Part shown: one piece after another, positions 8,585 through 17,238 of the stretch
Layout: every line of letters begins with the position of its first letter
Position numbering within the stretch: the stretch's first letter is position 1
Position numbers and translations under genes: made by a program
Notes under the pieces: generated by a model
The model's database searches: none
What the model saw: the letters and a program-made list of their open reading frames with translations, nothing else
Told to the model about the DNA's origin: nothing
NCBI GenBank assembly: GCA_016234745.1
Contig: JACRAR010000083.1
Location: forward strand, 1-53,696
Direction of reading: 5' to 3'
Length of the DNA stretch: 53,696 nucleotides
Source of the DNA: Betaproteobacteria bacterium
GTDB lineage: Bacteria; Pseudomonadota; Gammaproteobacteria; Burkholderiales; Rhodocyclaceae

Positions 8585-9478
8585 TCAAATGCGGCGAATG
8601 ATTTTCTCGCCAAACAGGCCTTCGGGTCGCGCGAGAAGGAACAGCAAGGCCAGCACGTAGGGGAACCAGCCCTCGATGCCGCCGCCGACATAGGGGCCGA
8701 GGTAGACCTCGGCAATTTTCTCCGAGGCGCCGATGATGAGTCCGCCGACAATGGCCCCGGGAACACTGGTGAAACCGCCAAGAATCAGTACCGGCAGGGC
8801 CTTGAGGGCAACAAACGTTAGCGCGAACTGCACCCCATTGCGAGCGCCCCAGAGCAGCCCGGCCACCAGCGCGACGAAGCCCGCCACACCCCAGACGATG
8901 ACCCAGATCTGTTGCAGCGGAATGCCGATCGACAACGCTGCCTGATGGTCGTCGGCGACAGCGCGCAAGGCGCGGCCGACCTTGGTCTTGGAGAAGAACA
9001 TGGCCAGTCCTGCGACGAGCACGAAGGCGATGCCGGCTGCCACCAGGTCGAACTGGGAAATCGCGATGCCCAGGGTGTCCAGCAGATACTCCAGCGGCAC
9101 GTCATCGATGCCCATCTCGAGCTTGCGCACGCTGGCGCCCCAGATCGCCTGGGCCAGCCCTTCGATGAAGAAAGTGAGACCGATGGTGACCATGAACAGG
9201 GTGATCTCGGGCTGATTGACGAGTGGCCGCAGCACGATTTTTTCGATGGCCATGGCCAGAACGATCATCACCAGCATGGTCAGCGGGATAGCCAGCCACA
9301 GCGACAGACCGAGATCGTGGAGGCCGACTGCCGTCAGGGCAGCGAAAAATACCATTGCACCCTGGGCAAAGTTGAATACGCCCGAGGCCTTGTAAATCAG
9401 CACGAAGCCCAGCGCCACCATCGAATACATGATGCCAGTAAGCAGACCGCCGAGCAGAACTTCAAGAAAGAATTGCAT
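8585..9478 (-). CDS. Liv-type ABC importer permease LivH
   Basis: 297-aa inner-membrane permease, standard LivH length. It starts MQFFLEVLLGGLLTGIMYSM and has the family loop ALGFVLIYKASGVFNFAQG at about 21-40 plus the late motif GGFTSVPGAIVGGL. The start at 9478 has AGGA about 10 bases upstream. A longer open frame extends upstream into livG, but that part is Arg/His-rich out-of-frame coding sequence and is excluded. It would form the heterodimeric channel with LivM. Confidence 0.88.
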   Translation of the reverse strand: MQFFLEVLLGGLLTGIMYSMVALGFVLIYKASGVFNFAQGAMVFFAALTAVGLHDLGLSLWLAIPLTMLVMIVLAMAIEKIVLRPLVNQPEITLFMVTIGLTFFIEGLAQAIWGASVRKLEMGIDDVPLEYLLDTLGIAISQFDLVAAGIAFVLVAGLAMFFSKTKVGRALRAVADDHQAALSIGIPLQQIWVIVWGVAGFVALVAGLLWGARNGVQFALTFVALKALPVLILGGFTSVPGAIVGGLIIGASEKIAEVYLGPYVGGGIEGWFPYVLALLFLLARPEGLFGEKIIRRI

Positions 9479-9492
9479 GTTCCGGATTCCTC

Positions 9493-10278
9493 TCAGTGCG
9501 CCACGCCCAGATAGGCGTTGATGACGTCCTGGTTGTTGCGAATTTCGTCGGGCGTGCCGTCGCCGATCTTCTTGCCGTAGTCGAGCACCACGACGCGGTC
9601 GGAGATGTCCATCACGACGCCCATGTCGTGCTCGATCAGTACGATGGTGGTGCCGAACTGATCGTTCACATCGAGAATGAAGCGGCACATGTCCTGCTTC
9701 TCCTCGACGTTCATGCCGGCCATCGGCTCGTCGAGCAGCAGGATCGAGGGTTCGGCGGCGAGCGCGCGTCCCAGTTCGACGCGCTTCTGGAAGCCGTAGG
9801 GCAGGCGACCCACCGGCGTCTTGCGGATGTGCTGGATTTCAAGGAAGTCGATGATTTCCTCGACCTTGCGCCGGTGCTCGATTTCCTCGCGCTGCGCCGG
9901 TCCCCAGTAGATTGCGTCGAGCAGGAAATTCGAGCGGATCTTGAGGTTGCGCCCGGTCATGATGTTGTCGAGCACGCTCATGCCCTTGAACAGTGCGATA
10001 TTCTGGAAAGTGCGCGCAATGCCGGCCTTGGCGGCCTGGTAGGTATCCATTTCGTGGCGCGGCTTGCCGCGGAACACGATGGTGCCCTCCTGCGGATGAT
10101 AGACGCCGTTGATGACATTGAGCATCGAGCTTTTGCCGGCGCCGTTCGGCCCGATGATGGCGCGGATCTCATGCTCGCGCACATCGAAGGAAATATCCGT
10201 GAGTGCCTTGACCCCGCCAAAATGCAGGGAGATTTTCTGCAGGTCGAGGATGACGTCGCCGCTTTGTCTCTGGGCCAT
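9493..10278 (-). CDS. Liv-type ABC importer ATP-binding protein LivG
   Basis: 261-aa ATPase subunit, partner of LivF. Walker A GPNGAGKSS is at about 43-51, then the LivG-specific ARTFQNIALFKGMSVLDN, a degenerate ABC signature (LPYGFQKRVELGRALA) typical of this branch, Walker B SILLLDEPMAGMN, and the switch His in LIEHDMGVVM. It lies 3 bases after the acyl-CoA ligase gene and 14 bases before livH, so translation is probably coupled. The order ligase-livG-livH-livM-binding protein-livF-paaK-like recurs in betaproteobacteria that degrade aromatic or fatty acids (general knowledge, not checked here). Confidence 0.9.
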   Translation of the reverse strand: MAQRQSGDVILDLQKISLHFGGVKALTDISFDVREHEIRAIIGPNGAGKSSMLNVINGVYHPQEGTIVFRGKPRHEMDTYQAAKAGIARTFQNIALFKGMSVLDNIMTGRNLKIRSNFLLDAIYWGPAQREEIEHRRKVEEIIDFLEIQHIRKTPVGRLPYGFQKRVELGRALAAEPSILLLDEPMAGMNVEEKQDMCRFILDVNDQFGTTIVLIEHDMGVVMDISDRVVVLDYGKKIGDGTPDEIRNNQDVINAYLGVAH

Positions 10279-10281
10279 GAT

Positions 10282-12258
10282 CTATGCTGCCTTGCGCACG
10301 ACAGGGAAAGTCCTGGCTTCATACACCTTGAGGTCGGCGGCGACCATGCCGGTGCGGCCGTCCTCGAACTTGACCTGGGTCTCGATGTATTGCGATGCCT
10401 TGCCGGAATACAGCGCGTCGATCAGCACCGCGTATTTTTCGGAAACGAAGCCGCGCCGGACCTTGCGCGTACGCGTGAGTTCGTCGTCATCGGGATCGAG
10501 TTCCTTGTGCAGCACCAGGAAGCGATGCACCTGGGAATCGGCCAGCATGCCGTCGTGTACCAGTTCGGCATTGACCTGTTCGACGCATTCCAGCACCAGT
10601 TGCCCGACTTCCGCCTTGGCCGCCAGGTCGGTATAGCCGGAGTAGGCGATGTTGCGCCGCTCGGCCCAGTTGCCTACCGCGCCCATGTCGATGTTGATGA
10701 AGGCGCAGACCATGTTGCGGTCATGCCCGAAGGCGACAGCCTCCTTGATGAACTGGAAGAACTTGAGCTTGTTCTCGATGTAGTTGGGTGCGAACATCGC
10801 ACCATTCGCCAGCTTGCCGACATCCTTGGCGCGGTCGATGATCTTGAGGTGGCCGTCCTCGTCGAAGAAGCCGGCATCGCCGGTGTGGAAGTAGCCTTCG
10901 CCGTCGATTGATTCCGCCGTGGCGTCGGGCCGCTTGTAATAGCCTTTGAGCATGGCTTGGCTTCTTACCAGCACTTCGCCGTTGCCAGCGATTTTCACTT
11001 CGACGCCCGGCACCGGCTTGCCGACGCTGTCGAACTTGATCTCGCCGTCGGGCTGCAGGCAGACGGCGGCGCAGGTCTCGGTCGAACCGTAGAGCTGCTT
11101 GAGGTTGATGCCGATCGAACGATAGAAACGGAACAGGTCGGGGCCGATCGCCGCCCCGGCGGTGTAGGCCACCCGGATGCGGCTCATTCCCAGTACGTTG
11201 CGCAGCGGGCCGTATATCAGCAGATTGCCCAGGGCGTAGTTGAACCGGTCGGAAAAGGGCACGCCGGGCTTGCCGTCGAGAATTTCGGCGCCGCAACGCT
11301 TGGCGACACGCATGAAATAGTCGAACAGCTTGCGCTTGATGTTGCTCGCATCTTCCATGCGGATCATCACCTGCGTCAGCAGGTTTTCGAAAACCCGCGG
11401 CGGGGCGAAATAATAGGTCGGGCCAATTTCGCGCAGGTCGGTCATGACCGTGTCCCCCGATTCGGGACAGTTGATGGTGAACCCCGCCACCAGCGCCTGG
11501 CCGTAGGAAAACAGATGGTCGCCGACCCAGGCCATCGGCAGATAAGACAGCACTTCCTCGGCGGCGCTGAGATGATCGAATTCGCAGCCGGTGCGGGCGG
11601 CTGCGATGAATGCGGCGTGCGTGACACAGACGCCCTTGGGTTTACCGGTGGTGCCCGAAGTGTAGAGCATCACGCTGATGTCTTCGGAACCGCCCTGGTG
11701 AATTTCTGTGTCGAGAAGGTCCGGCTGTTTCTGGTCATGGATGCGGCCCATTTCCATGACTTCGTCCAGACTCTGGATAAAGGTCTGGTTGTAGTGGCGC
11801 ATGCCGCGCGGGTCGTCGTAGAGGATGTGGGCTAACTGCGGGCAGTTGTCCTTGATCTCGAGCATCTTGTCGACCTGTTCCTGATCTTCGACGATGGCAA
11901 ACCGGATCTCGGCATTTTCCAGCACGAAGGACATTTCCTGCGCTACCGCATCCTGATACATCGGCACCGGCACACCGCCCAGCATCTGCGCGGCGCACAT
12001 TGCCCAATACAGACGCGGACGGTTGTCGCCGATGATGGCCAGATTGTCGCCGCGCTTGAAACCGAGCAGGGACAGGCCACAGGCCATGGCGCGCGTTTCC
12101 GCGGCAACCTGCTGCCAGGTCCAGGTCTGCCAGATGCCCATATCTTTCTCGCGCGTGGCAGGATGTTCTCCACGTACACGGGCATGGTGCAGCATCAAAT
12201 GCGGAAAGGTATCGAGGCGCTCCCGATCAGACCGGGCCGCTTCATTGACTGCGGACAT
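10282..12258 (-). CDS. Long-chain-type acyl-CoA synthetase (AMP-forming)
   Basis: 658 aa, the size of bacterial FadD15/eukaryotic-like ACSL enzymes. The P-loop YTSGTTGKPKG is at 199-209, the adenylate core reads QLYGSTETCA, the catalytic hinge is YFHTGDAGFFDEDGHLKIIDRAKD, and the late segment NGAMFAPNYIENKLKF is typical of long-chain synthetases. Predicted to convert a carboxylic acid, ATP and CoA to acyl-CoA at the inner membrane. The start at 12258 has GGAGG 7 bases upstream; a 31-codon upstream extension is unsupported. First gene of the eight-gene minus-strand operon, so uptake by Liv and activation are co-expressed. The 200 bases between it and the divergent Crp-family gene must hold both promoters. 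Confidence 0.85.
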   Translation of the reverse strand: MSAVNEAARSDRERLDTFPHLMLHHARVRGEHPATREKDMGIWQTWTWQQVAAETRAMACGLSLLGFKRGDNLAIIGDNRPRLYWAMCAAQMLGGVPVPMYQDAVAQEMSFVLENAEIRFAIVEDQEQVDKMLEIKDNCPQLAHILYDDPRGMRHYNQTFIQSLDEVMEMGRIHDQKQPDLLDTEIHQGGSEDISVMLYTSGTTGKPKGVCVTHAAFIAAARTGCEFDHLSAAEEVLSYLPMAWVGDHLFSYGQALVAGFTINCPESGDTVMTDLREIGPTYYFAPPRVFENLLTQVMIRMEDASNIKRKLFDYFMRVAKRCGAEILDGKPGVPFSDRFNYALGNLLIYGPLRNVLGMSRIRVAYTAGAAIGPDLFRFYRSIGINLKQLYGSTETCAAVCLQPDGEIKFDSVGKPVPGVEVKIAGNGEVLVRSQAMLKGYYKRPDATAESIDGEGYFHTGDAGFFDEDGHLKIIDRAKDVGKLANGAMFAPNYIENKLKFFQFIKEAVAFGHDRNMVCAFINIDMGAVGNWAERRNIAYSGYTDLAAKAEVGQLVLECVEQVNAELVHDGMLADSQVHRFLVLHKELDPDDDELTRTRKVRRGFVSEKYAVLIDALYSGKASQYIETQVKFEDGRTGMVAADLKVYEARTFPVVRKAA

Positions 12259-12454
12259 CCCTGCTCCTCCCAATACAGCTCGTGCGTGACTGCTCACCAC
12301 GGAATTCCAGCCCACCGGCTTCGGCGAGGGTGCAATCTCTGCGGGCCCCACCGGTTGCGGCCTTCATTTTTAATGGGTCTGGATGGTTCCGATTCTATCT
12401 GGAAATCCCAGGCACGCAAATCCGATGGGGCGCATCATACCGGCCTCGCAATAC

Positions 12455-12460
12455 TATAAT
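12455..12460 (+). promoter_or_regulatory. -10 element of the crp-family gene
   Basis: A perfect TATAAT stands just upstream of the regulator. No good -35 is found 17 bases before it, which suggests activator dependence or autoregulation. Confidence 0.4.
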
Positions 12461-12466
12461 TGTCGC

Positions 12467-13165
12467 GTGGCAGACAATTCATCCCATCCCACCCAGACCT
12501 TGGCCGGCATGCTGCGGGCATCCCAATGGACCGCCAGCCTCAGCGAAACGGAGCTAGAGCGCGTCGAGGCGGGCGTCTTCGAGCGCCAGATCGGAGCAGG
12601 GAAATCGGTTTGCCGCAAGGGTGAGTCTTGCGATCACTGGTTCGGGATCATCGAGGGTCTGGTCAAGATGTCGAGCGACCGGGTGACCGGCAAAACCGCA
12701 ACCCTGACCGGCATACCCAGCGGCGGCTGGTTCGGCGAAGGCTCGATGCTGAAATCCGAACCGCGCCGCTATGATGTGATTGCACTGCGCGATTCGCGTG
12801 TTGCCTGCATGCGGCGCGAAACATTCCTGTGGCTGCTGGACCACAGCCTGGCGTTCAACCGTTTTGTGCTGGTGCAGTTGAACGAACGTCTCGGCCTGTT
12901 CATCGGCATGCTCGAGACGGAACGGCTGCACGATCCCGATACGCGCGTCGCCCATTGCCTGACGTCATTGTTCCACCCGGTGCTGTATCCCAACCTGGGT
13001 GATCGTCTGGCGATTTCCCAGGAGGAGGTCGGTTATCTGGCCGGCATTTCGCGGCAGCGCGTCAACCGCTCGCTGAAAGTACTCGAGGACGCCGGCTTTC
13101 TGCGCGTCGAGTATGGCGGCGTCACCATACTCGACCTGGAGGGTTTGAGGCGCTTCGGCAGTTAG
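12467..13165 (+). CDS. Crp/Fnr-family transcription regulator
   Basis: 232 aa from GTG at 12467; ATG at 12509 (MLRASQW, 218 aa) is the alternative and fits the family's N-terminus better, though neither has a clear ribosome-binding site. An N-terminal cyclic-nucleotide-type beta roll is followed by the long dimer helix (FVLVQLNERLGLFIGMLE) and a winged helix with LAISQEEVGYLAGISRQRV recognition region. The few Cys residues do not form the FNR cluster pattern, so it is probably not an oxygen sensor. Divergent from the acyl-CoA ligase/liv operon, it is the obvious candidate regulator for it. It converges with the 3-hydroxyacyl-CoA dehydrogenase gene with only 3 bases between the two stop codons. 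Confidence 0.85.
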   Translation: MADNSSHPTQTLAGMLRASQWTASLSETELERVEAGVFERQIGAGKSVCRKGESCDHWFGIIEGLVKMSSDRVTGKTATLTGIPSGGWFGEGSMLKSEPRRYDVIALRDSRVACMRRETFLWLLDHSLAFNRFVLVQLNERLGLFIGMLETERLHDPDTRVAHCLTSLFHPVLYPNLGDRLAISQEEVGYLAGISRQRVNRSLKVLEDAGFLRVEYGGVTILDLEGLRRFGS

Positions 13166-13168
13166 CTG

Positions 13169-14020
13169 TTATGAGTAGTTGTAGAAGCCGCGCCCAGTCT
13201 TGCGTCCCAGATAGCCGGCGGCGACCATTTCCTTGAGCAGTGGCGCCGGACGGTACTTGGAATCGTTGAAGCCGTCGTAGAACACTTCCATCACCGCCAG
13301 CATCGTGTCGAGGCCGATCATGTCAGCCAGGGCCAAGGGGCCGATCGGATGGTTGCAGCCCAGCTTCATGCCGGCATCGATGTCCTCGGCCGTGGCGAGG
13401 CCTTCGGCCAGCACGAAAATGGCTTCGTTGATCATCGGGCAGAGAATGCGGTTGACCACGAAGCCGGGATTGTTCTTGACCGTGATCGGCGTCTTGCCGA
13501 GCTGCTTGGCCAGAGCCTCGACTGCGGCATGGGTGGCATCGCTGGTTTGCAGGCCGCGGATCAGTTCGACCAGCGCCATCATCGGCACCGGGTTGAAGAA
13601 GTGCATGCCGATGAACTTGTCGGCACGGCCGCTGGCTGCCGCGAGCTTGGTGATGGAAATCGATGAAGTGTTGGTGGCGAGGATCACGTCCGGTCCGAGC
13701 AGGGCCTCGACATCCTTGAGCAGCTTGAGCTTGAGCTCGAGGTTCTCGGTGGCCGCCTCGATGACGATGTCGCAGCTTTTCAGATCGCCCTGCTTGGTAC
13801 TGCCCTGGATCAGGGCCATGGCCTTGGCCTTCTGCTCGGCCGTCATCTTTTCCTTCTTGACCAGGCGGTCGAGGCTGCCGCTGACGGTGGTGATGCCGCG
13901 TGCTACCGCGGCGTCATTGATGTCCACCATCACCACGGGAATGCCCGTCACCGCGCACGCCTGGGCGATGCCGTTGCCCATGGTGCCCGCGCCAATGATT
14001 CCTGCCTTTTGAATCGTCAT
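13169..14020 (-). CDS. 3-hydroxyacyl-CoA (3-hydroxybutyryl-CoA) dehydrogenase
   Basis: 283 aa, the length of short-chain 3-hydroxybutyryl-CoA dehydrogenases (Hbd/PaaH). NAD-binding motif GAGTMG is at 10-15. The catalytic His lies in GMHFFNPVPMMALVE, whose closing Glu is its partner. The C-terminal dimerisation half contains NNPGFVVNRILCPMINEAI and GCNHPIGPLALAD and ends with the family's GRKTGRGFYNYS. It oxidises 3-hydroxyacyl-CoA to 3-oxoacyl-CoA with NAD+. The start is supported by AAGGA about 7 bases upstream. Last gene of the 13-kb minus-strand operon that begins with icmF, so it probably handles butyryl-CoA made by that mutase. Confidence 0.9.
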   Translation of the reverse strand: MTIQKAGIIGAGTMGNGIAQACAVTGIPVVMVDINDAAVARGITTVSGSLDRLVKKEKMTAEQKAKAMALIQGSTKQGDLKSCDIVIEAATENLELKLKLLKDVEALLGPDVILATNTSSISITKLAAASGRADKFIGMHFFNPVPMMALVELIRGLQTSDATHAAVEALAKQLGKTPITVKNNPGFVVNRILCPMINEAIFVLAEGLATAEDIDAGMKLGCNHPIGPLALADMIGLDTMLAVMEVFYDGFNDSKYRPAPLLKEMVAAGYLGRKTGRGFYNYS

Positions 14021-14074
14021 GCTTGTTTCCTTTTGAGAAGTAAAAAATAAATAAGTTTACTCTGGCGGGTGCGG

Positions 14075-15220
14075 CTACAGCCTTTTTGCCACTTCTTCCA
14101 GCATCACTTCCGTGGCACCGCCGCCGATTGACTGGATGCGCGCATCGCGCACCAGGCGTTCGATGGCCGTGCCGCGCATATAGCCGAAGCCGCCGTGGAA
14201 CTGCTGGCAAGCGTACATCACTTCATTCACCAGTTCGCCGCAGTAGGCCTTGACCATTGAGACCTCCTTGACGCAATCGCGCCCCTGCGCATCGAGCCAG
14301 GCGGCGTGATACACCAGTTGGCGGCCGGCCATCACCTTGGCGGCCAGCATCGCCAGCTTTTGCCGGATCGCCTGTTTGTCCCAGAGCACGCCGCCGAAGG
14401 CCTTGCGTTCGCCCACGTAAGCCAGGGCAAGTTCCAGGCCGCGCTGCGCCTCGCCCATGGCCTGGGCGCCGAGCACGATGCGCTCGTTCTGGAAATTACG
14501 CATGATCGAGTAGAAGCCCTGGTTCTCCTTGCCCAGCATGCCGGAGGCGGGGACGCGGCAATTGTCGAAAATCAGTTCGGCGGTATCGGAACAGCGCCAG
14601 CCCATCTTGTCGAGGCTGCGCCCGACGCTGAAACCCGGCGTGCCCCTCTCGACGATGAACATGGAGATACCGCGCGAGCCCTTGGCCTTGGGGTCGGTCT
14701 TGGCGGCGACGAAATACAGGTCGCCATGCACGCCGTTGGTGATGAACATCTTGCTGCCGTTGATCAGGTAGTCTGCACCGTCACGCACGGCGTGGGTACG
14801 GATGCCGGCGACATCCGAGCCGGCATCGGCCTCGGTGACAGCCACCGCCGTAATCATCTGCCCCTTGATCACTTTCGGCAGGTAGCGCGACAACTGCTCG
14901 GGGCTGCCGAAGTTGGCCAGGTGCGGCGAGGCCATGTCGGTATGCACCAGCACTGTCACGGCGAAGCCGCCGAAGCTGGAGCGGCCGAGTTCTTCGGCGA
15001 GGATTGCGCTATATACGGTGTCGAGCGCTGCGCCGCCATACCGGGCCGGATAGCGCACGCCGAGATAGCCCAGTTCACCGAGCTGGGCCAGCACCGCGCG
15101 CGGCACCATGCCCGCGGCCTCCCAGGTCTCCGCCTGCGGCACCACCTCGGTGTCGACGAAGCGGCGCAGGTTGTCGCGAAACAGCAGATGCTCTTCGCCG
15201 AAATAGATCGGTTCGTTCAT
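14075..15220 (-). CDS. Acyl-CoA dehydrogenase (long-chain/branched-chain type)
   Basis: 381-aa flavoprotein, standard ACAD length. FAD- and substrate-binding segments AVTEADAGSDVAGI and GSKMFITNG are present, followed by VGERKAFGG and the late QQFHGGFGYMRG. Near the C-terminus it has GGGATEVM where short-chain enzymes have the catalytic YEGT; the base is therefore probably the Glu in NFQNERIVLG, as in long-chain and isovaleryl-CoA dehydrogenases (inference). It introduces an alpha-beta double bond and passes electrons to ETF. Its ATG overlaps the carboxylase alpha stop by 4 bases, so translation is coupled. In a leucine-type pathway it would be the isovaleryl-CoA step, but other branched substrates fit as well. 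Confidence 0.88.
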   Translation of the reverse strand: MNEPIYFGEEHLLFRDNLRRFVDTEVVPQAETWEAAGMVPRAVLAQLGELGYLGVRYPARYGGAALDTVYSAILAEELGRSSFGGFAVTVLVHTDMASPHLANFGSPEQLSRYLPKVIKGQMITAVAVTEADAGSDVAGIRTHAVRDGADYLINGSKMFITNGVHGDLYFVAAKTDPKAKGSRGISMFIVERGTPGFSVGRSLDKMGWRCSDTAELIFDNCRVPASGMLGKENQGFYSIMRNFQNERIVLGAQAMGEAQRGLELALAYVGERKAFGGVLWDKQAIRQKLAMLAAKVMAGRQLVYHAAWLDAQGRDCVKEVSMVKAYCGELVNEVMYACQQFHGGFGYMRGTAIERLVRDARIQSIGGGATEVMLEEVAKRL

Positions 15221-17232
15221 GCGTCGTCCTCAGTTGTAATCTCCACCAGCAGGTCACCCTTGCTGACCGTGTCGCCTGTCCGGCAATGCAGCACCTTGAC
15301 GAATCCGGCGACCGGAGCGACCAGGCTTTGCACGATCTTCATCGACTCGATCAGCACCAGCACTGCGCCGGCCTGCACCGAGTCGCCCGGTGCTGTATGC
15401 ACAGCCGTCACCGTGCCGGGCATATTGGCAATGATCTGATTTCCCGTGGCAGCGTCGGTTCTGTTGGTCAAAGCGCGCGTCCAGCGTGAGGTGCGGCGCC
15501 AGACGCGGCGGCGTCCGGCATTGCCGAGCGTGATCTGGTCCGGGGCGACGAGCGTCTGGTAGCGGCGTGCGGCACCGGCGATTTCCAGAAACAGGATGCC
15601 GCCAGCCATGCCGACGGCATAGGTTGGAATCGCACACTCGGCAAACTCGACAAGGTATTGGCCGGATACGCCAGACACTGCGATCCGGCGTTCCTCGCCG
15701 TTCTCGTCGATGAGCAGCAGTGCGTTCTTGCCGGGGTGCCCGGCATGCTCCAGAACCCGCCAGGCGCCCAGGGACTGCCAAGGCGATGAATGGCCGGCAT
15801 CCTGCTTTGATGCGTCGAGCAGGCAGGCGACTGCCGCGGCGGCCGTGTCGAGGTCGCTTTCATCCATGGCCATGTGCCAGCCGCCGGGGAAGGCGCGTTC
15901 CAGGAAGCGCGTCGACAAGGTTTCGGCAAACTCGGGTCGGCGCAGGATGTCCGCGAGGAAGGCGAGGTTGGTGCCGACGCCAACAATGGCAAATTCGTCC
16001 AGCGCATGTGCCAGGTGTCGTGCAACGAAGCTTCGTTCATCGGCATGAACGATCACCTTGGCCAGCAATGAATCGTAATAGGGCGAGACTTGGCTGCCTG
16101 CCGCGATGCCCGAGTCAACCCGAACGGTTGGTATGCCTGTACCGCCTGGCTCGCGATAGAGCAGCACCGAGCCGGTTTCCGGGGAAAATTCCGCGGCCGG
16201 ATTCTCGGCACAGACGCGTGCCTCGATTGCCCAGCCGTTGCGCACGATGTCGCTTTGTGCGAACGGCAGCACTTCTCCCGCAGCGACACGCAGCTGCCAT
16301 TCGACCAGGTCGAGGCCGCAGATCATCTCGGTGACCGGGTGCTCGACCTGCAAACGGGTGTTCATCTCGAGAAAGTAAATCGCGCCGCTGTCGCGATCGA
16401 GCATGAATTCGGCAGTGCCGGTCGAGTCGTAGCGGATCGCTTCCGCCACCACGAGGGCATGGCGGTACAGCATCTCGCGCTGCTCTTCCTTGAGGTGAGC
16501 GGCCGGGGCTTCCTCGATGATTTTCTGGTGATTGCGCTGGATCGAGCATTCGCGCTCGAACAAATGCAGCAAATGACCGTGCCTGTCGCCGAGCAGCTGC
16601 ACTTCGATGTGGCGCGGTTCGCTGAGGTAGCGTTCCAGCAGCACTGCCCCATCGCTGAAGGCTGCCTGAGCCTCGCGTTGCACTACTTCAAGGTTGGCGG
16701 CGAACTCTGCTGCGGATCGAACGACACGCATGCCCTTGCCGCCACCGCCGGCGGAGGCCTTGATCAACAGCGGATAGCCGATCAGTTCTGCAGCGGCAGT
16801 CAGCGCCGCGAGCGACTGATCCTCGCCCTGGTAGCCCGGCACGGTAGGCACGCCGGCGGCATGGGCGATCTGCTTGGCTTCGATCTTCGATCCCATCAAC
16901 CGGATCGCCTCGCGCGACGGTCCGATAAAAACCAGTCCCGCACGTTCGCAGGCATCGATGAGGACGAGGCTCTCGGAGAGGAAACCGTAACCGGGATGAA
17001 CTGCATCGGCGCCGCAACGGCGTGCCGCGGCAACGATGGCTTCGGCATTGAGATAGCTCCGTGCCGCATCCGCCGGGCCGATCAGACAGGCCGAGTCCGC
17101 CTGCGCCACATGCAAGGCATGCCGGTCGGCTTCCGAATACACCGCCACCGTGCGCACGCCCAGCCGCCGGCAGGTGCGCATGATGCGCACGGCAATTTCC
17201 CCGCGGTTGGCGATCAGCAGGGTTTTAAACAT
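15217..17232 (-). CDS. Acyl-CoA carboxylase alpha subunit (biotin carboxylase plus biotin carrier)
   Basis: 671 aa, matching methylcrotonyl/propionyl-CoA carboxylase alpha chains. The biotin carboxylase domain starts MFKTLLIANRGEIAVRI, has the ATP-grasp glycine loop KASAGGGGKGM, HIEVQLLGDRHG and the catalytic EMNTRLQVEHPVTE. A BT-like linker follows, then a C-terminal biotinyl domain in which the modified Lys is about Lys632 within ESMKI, a departure from the usual AMKM. It carboxylates biotin with ATP and bicarbonate and works with the beta subunit encoded at 18044-19639. The intervening hydratase gene gives the beta, hydratase, alpha order of liu-type (leucine/isovalerate) clusters. No HMG-CoA lyase gene is in the window, so the substrate remains open. 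Confidence 0.88.
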   Translation of the reverse strand: MFKTLLIANRGEIAVRIMRTCRRLGVRTVAVYSEADRHALHVAQADSACLIGPADAARSYLNAEAIVAAARRCGADAVHPGYGFLSESLVLIDACERAGLVFIGPSREAIRLMGSKIEAKQIAHAAGVPTVPGYQGEDQSLAALTAAAELIGYPLLIKASAGGGGKGMRVVRSAAEFAANLEVVQREAQAAFSDGAVLLERYLSEPRHIEVQLLGDRHGHLLHLFERECSIQRNHQKIIEEAPAAHLKEEQREMLYRHALVVAEAIRYDSTGTAEFMLDRDSGAIYFLEMNTRLQVEHPVTEMICGLDLVEWQLRVAAGEVLPFAQSDIVRNGWAIEARVCAENPAAEFSPETGSVLLYREPGGTGIPTVRVDSGIAAGSQVSPYYDSLLAKVIVHADERSFVARHLAHALDEFAIVGVGTNLAFLADILRRPEFAETLSTRFLERAFPGGWHMAMDESDLDTAAAAVACLLDASKQDAGHSSPWQSLGAWRVLEHAGHPGKNALLLIDENGEERRIAVSGVSGQYLVEFAECAIPTYAVGMAGGILFLEIAGAARRYQTLVAPDQITLGNAGRRRVWRRTSRWTRALTNRTDAATGNQIIANMPGTVTAVHTAPGDSVQAGAVLVLIESMKIVQSLVAPVAGFVKVLHCRTGDTVSKGDLLVEITTEDDA

Positions 17233-17238
17233 GGAGCA

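Noticed and set aside
12467-13165. The local Crp-family protein as the activator of the four cytochrome promoters
   Set aside because: It lacks the FNR cysteine pattern and is placed to control the adjacent ligase/liv operon; no TTGAC-N4-ATCAA box is seen in its own upstream region. The true activator is probably encoded elsewhere.
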